Shown piece by piece: positions 58,288 through 64,000 of a stretch of DNA of 64,000 nucleotides; the stretch's first letter is position 1, and each line of letters opens with the position of its first letter. The stretch covers positions 2,356,001-2,420,000 of the forward strand of contig JAQJZZ010000005.1 in NCBI GenBank assembly GCA_030077755.1, read 5' to 3'. The DNA is from Filosporella fistucella. Taxonomy: Eukaryota > Ascomycota > Leotiomycetes > Helotiales. The notes under the pieces are model-generated. The model searched no databases. It was not told the origin of the DNA and worked only from the letters and a program-made list of their open reading frames with translations. Both the position numbers and the translations under genes were made by a program.

Positions 58288-59328
58288 TTATTCCACCTGG
58301 GTTTGTTCGTATGTTTCTGACGCAATATCAACAACAATTTTGCCTCTCGCTCTCCCAGTCTTCAGCCTCTCCATAGCTTTCGGTGCGTCCTCAAAGTTGA
58401 ATTTCTGATCGATAACAGCCTTGACCTTCCCTTCCTTCATCCAATCCACAATTTGAGCCAAATCCTCATTCTTAGCCACTGGCCAAAACCCTTCCAATTT
58501 CCTCTTCATCCCACCTAGGAATCCAGGCAAAAGTTTCCGTTTCATGCCAGCCACAAGCTTATCCATCTCCAACCCACCTCCAACCATGACATACACCGCC
58601 CCTTCTTTCATAAACTCATGGCATCTCCAACACAACCCATTATCAGCTCCCACATTATCAACCACATGATCAAATCCCCCTCCCATTCTCAACAACGCAT
58701 CAACAACACCCCCCTTCGTATAGTCCACCACCTCATCAGCTCCCAGACTCTTACACAACTCAATATTACCACTCGAACAAGTAACAACCACAAAACACCC
58801 CATCGCTTTCGCAATCTGTATTCCAAACACCCCCGTCCCACCAGATCCCCCATTAATAAACACCCTATTCCCCCTCTTCACCCTCGGAACAATAGATTGA
58901 TAAGCCGTTAGCCCCGCTACCCCTATCGTACACGCCTCTACAGGACTAACACCCTTAGGTAAAAGCACCGTACTCCCCTCCCCCGCCACCGCAAACTCAG
59001 CTAGTGCTCCTCCCACCAACGGCGAATTTCCCGCTACACCAAACACTAGATCTCCTTTTTTGAAAGAAGAGGTACGAGCTGGTGTGTTGATGATACCGCA
59101 GAAATCTATACCTGGTGTAGCGGGTTTGTGGATCAGAAAGTAGCTGAGGAGCGGGATGGAAGCGGGTTTGTAGTCGATGGGGTTTAGAGCTGTGGAGAGG
59201 ATTTGAATAAGGTGTTGGGTTGGCTTTGGAGTTGGGAGGTGGAAGGAGGGGTTTAGAGTGAGGGAGAAAGGTGAAGAGGTGTATTGCCACGCGCGCATGG
59301 TGGGTAGTGGGGAGGAGCGGGGCGTCAT
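58288..59328 (-). CDS. Zinc-less quinone/enone oxidoreductase (MDR family)
   Basis: Single exon, 346 residues, minus strand. The MDR fold: MRAWQYTSSPFSLTLNP start, GIDFCGIINTPARTSSFKKGDLVFG, then the cofactor site RVFINGGSGGTGVFGIQIAKAMG (GxxGxxG for NADPH), CSSGNIELCKSLGADEVVDY and a C-terminal region ending GRARGKIVVDI. No zinc ligands of the alcohol dehydrogenase type are present. Members (RTN4IP1/Yim1-like, zeta-crystallin-like) reduce quinones or alpha,beta-unsaturated carbonyls with NADPH. The substrate is open. The MTPRSSPLPT residues before MRAWQYT may be extra; the second ATG lies 10 codons in. Confidence 0.92.
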   Translation of the reverse strand: MTPRSSPLPTMRAWQYTSSPFSLTLNPSFHLPTPKPTQHLIQILSTALNPIDYKPASIPLLSYFLIHKPATPGIDFCGIINTPARTSSFKKGDLVFGVAGNSPLVGGALAEFAVAGEGSTVLLPKGVSPVEACTIGVAGLTAYQSIVPRVKRGNRVFINGGSGGTGVFGIQIAKAMGCFVVVTCSSGNIELCKSLGADEVVDYTKGGVVDALLRMGGGFDHVVDNVGADNGLCWRCHEFMKEGAVYVMVGGGLEMDKLVAGMKRKLLPGFLGGMKRKLEGFWPVAKNEDLAQIVDWMKEGKVKAVIDQKFNFEDAPKAMERLKTGRARGKIVVDIASETYEQTQVE

Positions 59329-60167
59329 TGATAATGTATGGATAGTTTTGATGTAGCGGTGGATATCGGCACGTAAATAGGGTTCAGATTGTTTGAGGAT
59401 GCTATTGAAGTGTAATAAAGATAATTAACTCAAGAAGCATTGCATTCCCTCCACTCGTGGAGTCGTGGAATATATACTAATAGTAATCACTCCATTTCTA
59501 TATTCTAGACCACGCTTTCGCTAACCATCGCAAGCGAAAGCGAAGGAGAGCCCGACTAAACGTCTGTTACAATCACTCCCCGAGTGAAGAAGTAGTTTAA
59601 ACATATGATTTTTGTTAGTCGATATATCTCGAGATTGATCCGATCAAAAATTTACGTTATAATATTCAAAAATACTTTTTATACATTGAGTAATAGGCAC
59701 GTGATTATAGCTCCACTTAAACGTCTCAAGAAATTGGTAGGGTTACGGTAAACGCCCGTTCGAGTTCTCGCGTGGCAGAAAAAACTGCAATTATGCGGTA
59801 CTGATGTGAATTGGCCCTAGCCCTTGGGTTATTGCACATAAAGATCGTTGTGAATTTGATCTAACGATTGACTTGATCCACCGTTGCATTTTGGTGCGAG
59901 GCTCTTCCCTATTTGCTAACCAAATTAGGTTAGGCTTTGCAGTCTGGCTTCACCATGAGCAAATGTCACGACATTGCCAATTTTCTCGCTTTCCAACGAC
60001 GACCTCCACCTGCAGATTACTCCATGCTCAGAGCAGAATCTTATGGTCTCGATCGTGGTAGTCATCCAAACTTGTTTTTATTAATATAGCGCCGCCACAT
60101 ACCCCCAAGTTTCACGAAGAGGACAAAATGCATCTTCAAGATGTTTCTTCTATCGCTATATGAACCA
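59329..60167. other. Intergenic with a perfect inverted repeat
   Basis: No gene. Contains the hairpin described at 59513-59542 and A+T-rich DNA at 59630-59700. Confidence 0.5.
59513..59542. repeat. Perfect 10-bp inverted repeat, 10-bp loop
   Basis: CGCTTTCGCT is followed after 10 bases by its exact reverse complement AGCGAAAGCG. It lies upstream of the oxidoreductase start at 59328 by about 190 bp; could be a protein-binding or hairpin site, or chance. Confidence 0.7.
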
Positions 60168-61121
60168 TCACTTCTCACTACTCATCATCACTCCTCTAAA
60201 AATCGCATGCCCATCCCCTAACTTCCTGATACGGTCCTCCAAAAAGTCTCTCTGGCGCTTGGCAGACAAAGGTTCGGAGGCAATGGCTTCAACTTCGGGA
60301 TCTGACATAGCATTTACAACAACGGGCGAGAAGATATTTTCAAGCCCGCGTACTATATGGCGTTCAATGACCTGAGTTGTGACGTTTGCAATGAACGTCT
60401 TCTGCGATACCTAAGCAACGTTTAGTGATCACTTTAAAGCTAAATATCTGAGGAATACGAACATGCAGACACGTAGAAGAACGGGAGACGAACCTTGTAA
60501 ATGGCAAGAAGACAATCCAGCGCCTCCTCGCAGCTAAAACTTTCCATATTCCGGTCGGTGTTCTCCGTCCAAATCTTTAGAATTTGGTCAACATCTACAG
60601 TCTTCCTGGGAGTTGGAGAATCGCCAAAATATTCTGCAGGAACGGAAGTGGATTTGATTGCCTGCTTCACGGTGCTAGCTAGCACAGCTTTCTGTCGCTT
60701 CTGTCTGCGGCTCTTGATAGTGTCGGTGTAGTAATGGTTGTAGTTGATTGGGTAGCTCTTGACATCTTCTATGAGTTTAGCCAGCTCATCGCTCGCTTCT
60801 TGGCTTCTCTTCTTTAAGGCGTCGTGAATCTTGCTGTCCCACAAACGAGACACGATGTCTTGAGGACATTTGTCGCGCAGTAAAGTCCTCAAAAACTGAC
60901 TGCATTGAGTGCTAACCTTCTCGATATGGTCAATGGCCAATAACTTCCACTTGGAGGACTGTTCCCAGAAGAGCTCGCCAACGAGTAGTGGATTGTAGTT
61001 TCCAACCAATTCACGACCCCGAGTTTGCGCCAAGACGTGTCCGACCCATTTGAGAGCCTTTTCCTTTGTCATTTGGATGGGTGGATTTAGCATGGACCGA
61101 TCGTCATATTGTAAAAGGGCT
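60168..61121 (-). pseudogene. Dynamin-like GTPase, only the C-terminal part remains
   Basis: Minus-strand exons 61121-60494 and 60410-60168 (TGA) encode about 290 residues of a fungal Mx/dynamin-type protein: the stalk (TRGRELVGNYNPLLVGELFW, EQSSKWKLLAIDHIEKV, INYNHYYTDTIK) and the GTPase-effector part (TFIANVTTQVIERHIVRGL, IASEPLSAKRQRDFLEDRI). Dynamins of this kind begin with a GTPase domain of about 300 residues plus the first stalk half. None of that is upstream: a good 3' splice acceptor (ACTGATTTCAG) sits at 61122, and within 40-50 bp the sequence becomes A+T-rich repeat. So the gene is cut inside an intron. The remaining frame is intact, suggesting recent loss or an assembly or insertion boundary. 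Confidence 0.75.
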
Positions 61122-61164
61122 CTGAAATCAGTGTTTATTATACTAGTCACGTGTGGCACGTGTT

Positions 61165-64000
61165 CGGCTATTTTCTAGTGTTTTGTCATATTATTCCAGG
61201 GCTCGACCTTCTATACTTAGAGACTTAGATAATAATGCTATAATTACTAAAGACCACCAGCTACTTATCCTTTTTATTATTTATATTATTTGTGGTTCTA
61301 TTTACATTGGTGACCTACGCAAGGAGAAAAACCGAAGGCTCTATCTCCATATACCCTTCCACTATGAGAAATTTGTTTATATAATTTCTAGCTATAAGAA
61401 TAGAAGCTTTAAAGCTATCGATATTTATAAGATGCTATAATATAGATAAAATGTGGGCTATGCTAGAGACCCTAAGAATATTTAAAGGTCTAAGCTTATT
61501 ATAATAACGTCGGAGAAAAAGCTCCTGCCATAAAACGCCTCTAAAAACTCTATAATTCCATATGCAATTAATGACCGAGATGAATTATATAGGGGATTAG
61601 ACCTTTTAAGACCATCTAAAACCTGGAGTTTAATAAAGGAATTAATATATTAGACTATTTTAAGATATATTAGAGTTTATATTATACTCTATAATTTATG
61701 GCTTAAATTGGTAAAGATCCTTTTAAATATCCTGGCGAAATATTTTTAAATATTAAAAAAAGGGATATTATTCCTAGAATATAAGGAGATTTTAGGGGAA
61801 GGAATAAGGGAATTAAACTAGACTCTTTATAAGCTTAATACCCACATTTAAAAAAATTATTATTTAATAAAAAAGATATAAGATATAATAGCCTTACTCC
61901 TAATATTAGAACCATTATTTAATATATTTATTATAAAACCGATAATTATATTTATTAAAAATAGCATAGGAACTCTTAAAATGGATAATATTATTAAAAC
62001 GGATATATTGGCACTAGTGGATAATAATAAGTCTAAAGCACCTTTAGCTATTACCCCTAATATTATTAATTACTTTGGCTCCATGCTAGCACCAGGGAGT
62101 AAAGGCATGCCATACTTTAATAGAACTTATGCTAAAGAATTCACACGTCATTTTAAAGAAACGTGTAATAACTATAGAATCTTAGAAGCCAATAAAATCT
62201 AGAGGCTCCTAAGATATGCTAATTAAATTAAATAATAATAAATCAAAGGCCTATCCGAGTATCTTAATAAGAAATCATATGCTAAATTCGCTCTTGCAAT
62301 CTATAAAGAATTCGTTAACTCTAACCCTAAATAATTTAAAATGTCTATTACCTTCCTTAAATAATTTATTAGGGTTAAACGTAAATTTATTAATCTTAAA
62401 GCATTTCTTAGGGAATTCCATATTATATTAGGAGAGCTAGTTATAAAGGATATCTTGAGTTATGCTAATTAAGGGAGATTCCTACTTATTGGCTTGCCTA
62501 AGTTTATAAGGGAAAAGATTATTAATAAGTATTAGGTTAATTATAATAAACCGGAGTCTTATAATAAATATAGCCAATTTAGAGAGTATGCCAAGAATTT
62601 TGCGAATATTAGATATAGCTTAGAGGTTTGGGAACTTTAGAAAAACCTAATAGTAAGCTATAAAAAAGAGATAATATTTATGGTTAAATAGCTTAATAAT
62701 CCAAAACCACTCATAATATTAGCTATTAATCCACTAATAATATTCTCTTAAATAGCTAATATAAACGTAAAGTTAGAAGCACTTGCGTTAGATTTTAAAT
62801 GTTTAAAGATTAGGAATATAAGAGTGGAAAAGAGATTAAATAGCGAGAATTATGATCTAGAATTTAAAAGAAAAGTAAGAGCTTAATATCTTATATATAG
62901 GAATAAATATAATGGATATTCTTATTAGGACTTAAGATATGATAATAATATTAACCTCTTAAATAATATTTCTATTAATGCTATTAAAGTTTATAAAAGT
63001 TAGGATATTACCTATAACTTTTATAATGGGAAATTCGGAGTAAAGTAGCATAGGTTTAGGGATAAATGTCTTATATACCTTTATATAATAACTATAGGCA
63101 TAATCCACTTTAATAACTTTAGCAAAATTGCATTTGGTCCGAGAAGAGTAGGAGCTTAATTATTAAGGAAAAGAAGAGACTAGAATTGGGTAGCTATTAT
63201 TTAATTAGCGATAAATGGCATAAATCTGGATAAGAACGTGGATATAAGACATATAAATACTTAAGTGTTTAAATAATTAATAAAGCTATTATATTTTAAT
63301 ATATAAGGAGCACGTTTATAATAACCTACCTCCTTTATAAGCTATTAACCACCTATACTATTATTATAATTAACCTCTATTCTTTAATTAGATAGGCTAG
63401 CGGGAGTTAAAAAGATTTAGCTTTCCGGATAATCGCTATTAATAAAATTAGACTTAGAAGTGAAAGAGGACTTAGCAAATGTAAAAGTAATATTAAGTGT
63501 GGTTACTAGAATTAGGAAGCCTATTATGCATTTTAAGAATATAATAAAGGTGGCTAAGAAAGTCTTAAAGCTAAGGATTAATCTAGGAAGAATAATAAGA
63601 GAATAAAATTATGATATTATTTTATAGCGCCTAAGCATTAAGGATAATAAGGAATTAAAAGAATTTAATATAATTATAGTTAATAAAAGCCAATTATAAT
63701 AGCAAGATTCCTAAGGGGATATTAAAATGGAGGAAATTATAAATAAATTAAAAGATAAAGTTATTAAGCTAATAGTTAAGAAACCTAGAAGAGCCTTAAA
63801 TTAAGGAATAAAGAAAAATAGGGACTAAATCCTTAATTAATATATTAGTTTAAAAGCAAGAGTGGAAGCTATTAATCGACTTTTTTCGGGGAAAGAAATG
63901 CGTTTATAAGATATTTATGCTATTTAAGAGAACGTTTTTAAAATGGCTTAAGAAAGATATATTATTCCGAAAATTAAAGGGAATGATTTTATCCTATAAA
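61165..64000 (+). mobile_element. Degenerate LTR-retroelement DNA, probably RIP-mutated, runs off window
   Basis: Base composition changes abruptly to strongly A+T-rich, TpA-heavy DNA with stops in every frame. Remnants of a retroelement Gag can be read on the + strand: APGSKGMPYFNRTYAKEF followed by HFKETCNNYRI (62085-62190), then several frames with internal stops, and near 63010-63060 a decayed zinc-knuckle-like block (FYNGKFGVK, stop, HRFRDKC). A later LRINLGRIIRE (63572) fits the region between Gag and the polymerase in fungal elements. Stops where Gln and Arg are expected fit C-to-T (RIP) damage. No LTRs or target duplication are visible inside the window. Confidence 0.75.

Noticed and set aside
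61153..61440. 95-codon frame at the start of the A+T-rich block
   Set aside because: Begins in the junction and has no dynamin or retroelement similarity that I can see; probably chance in repeat DNA.
1..64000. CRISPR arrays, rRNA and tRNA genes
   Set aside because: No regularly spaced repeats and no cloverleaf with matching A and B boxes found by eye; the few GGTTCGA words (for example near 51558) lack tRNA context. A tRNAscan run would settle this.

Overview
This window is nuclear DNA of a filamentous ascomycete. Genes are split by many short introns (about 45-70 bp, GT...AG with CTAAC/CTGAC-like branch sites). The gene families present are typical of Pezizomycotina: HET domain, Zn2Cys6 factor, DAL5-like and sugar MFS carriers, GFA and DUF1996 proteins, and a GPI-anchored wall protein. 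A Leotiomycete is my best guess from gene content; I could not test it.

Layout, left to right. 1-1793: 3' part of a CNT nucleoside transporter (+). 3007-5036: HET-domain protein (+). 6680-9173: secreted, probably GPI-anchored S41-type protease (+). 10675-11842: CorA-like membrane protein (+). 12197-18230: three genes that look like one module, namely a DAL5-family carrier (-), a cytosolic arylsulfate sulfotransferase (+) divergent from it, and a Zn2Cys6 regulator (-) convergent with the sulfotransferase. The shared 710-bp promoter carries four copies of CCGCGGYATGCCG, each containing a CGG-N4-CCG inverted repeat, which is the architecture bound by Zn2Cys6 dimers. 18231-23225: a poorly coding stretch ending in a decayed glyoxal oxidase. 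23592-27402: GNAT acetyltransferase, a small Cys/His protein, a GFA/CENP-V protein and an SDR. 28658-36403: Golgi-type type II membrane protein, sugar MFS transporter and aldehyde dehydrogenase. 37112-41215: three small hypotheticals and threonine aldolase. 42120-46570: a broken alpha/beta hydrolase and a large EGF-bearing single-pass membrane protein. 46571-53099: a 4.2-kb gene-free stretch, a tentative charged-protein gene and another small Cys protein. 53513-59328: DUF1996 secreted protein, GPI wall protein and zinc-less quinone oxidoreductase. 60168-64000: a dynamin-like gene that has lost its GTPase end, abutting very A+T-rich, stop-riddled retroelement DNA that looks RIP-mutated and runs off the window.

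The most notable candidate is the 12.2-18.2 kb module. ASST enzymes move sulfate between aryl esters and phenols, and the yeast carrier Soa1, in the same DAL5/ACS family, imports organic and inorganic sulfur compounds. A regulated organosulfur or phenol-sulfate pathway is therefore a testable reading. Exon boundaries were derived by hand from splice signals and reading-frame continuity; no search or RNA evidence was available.
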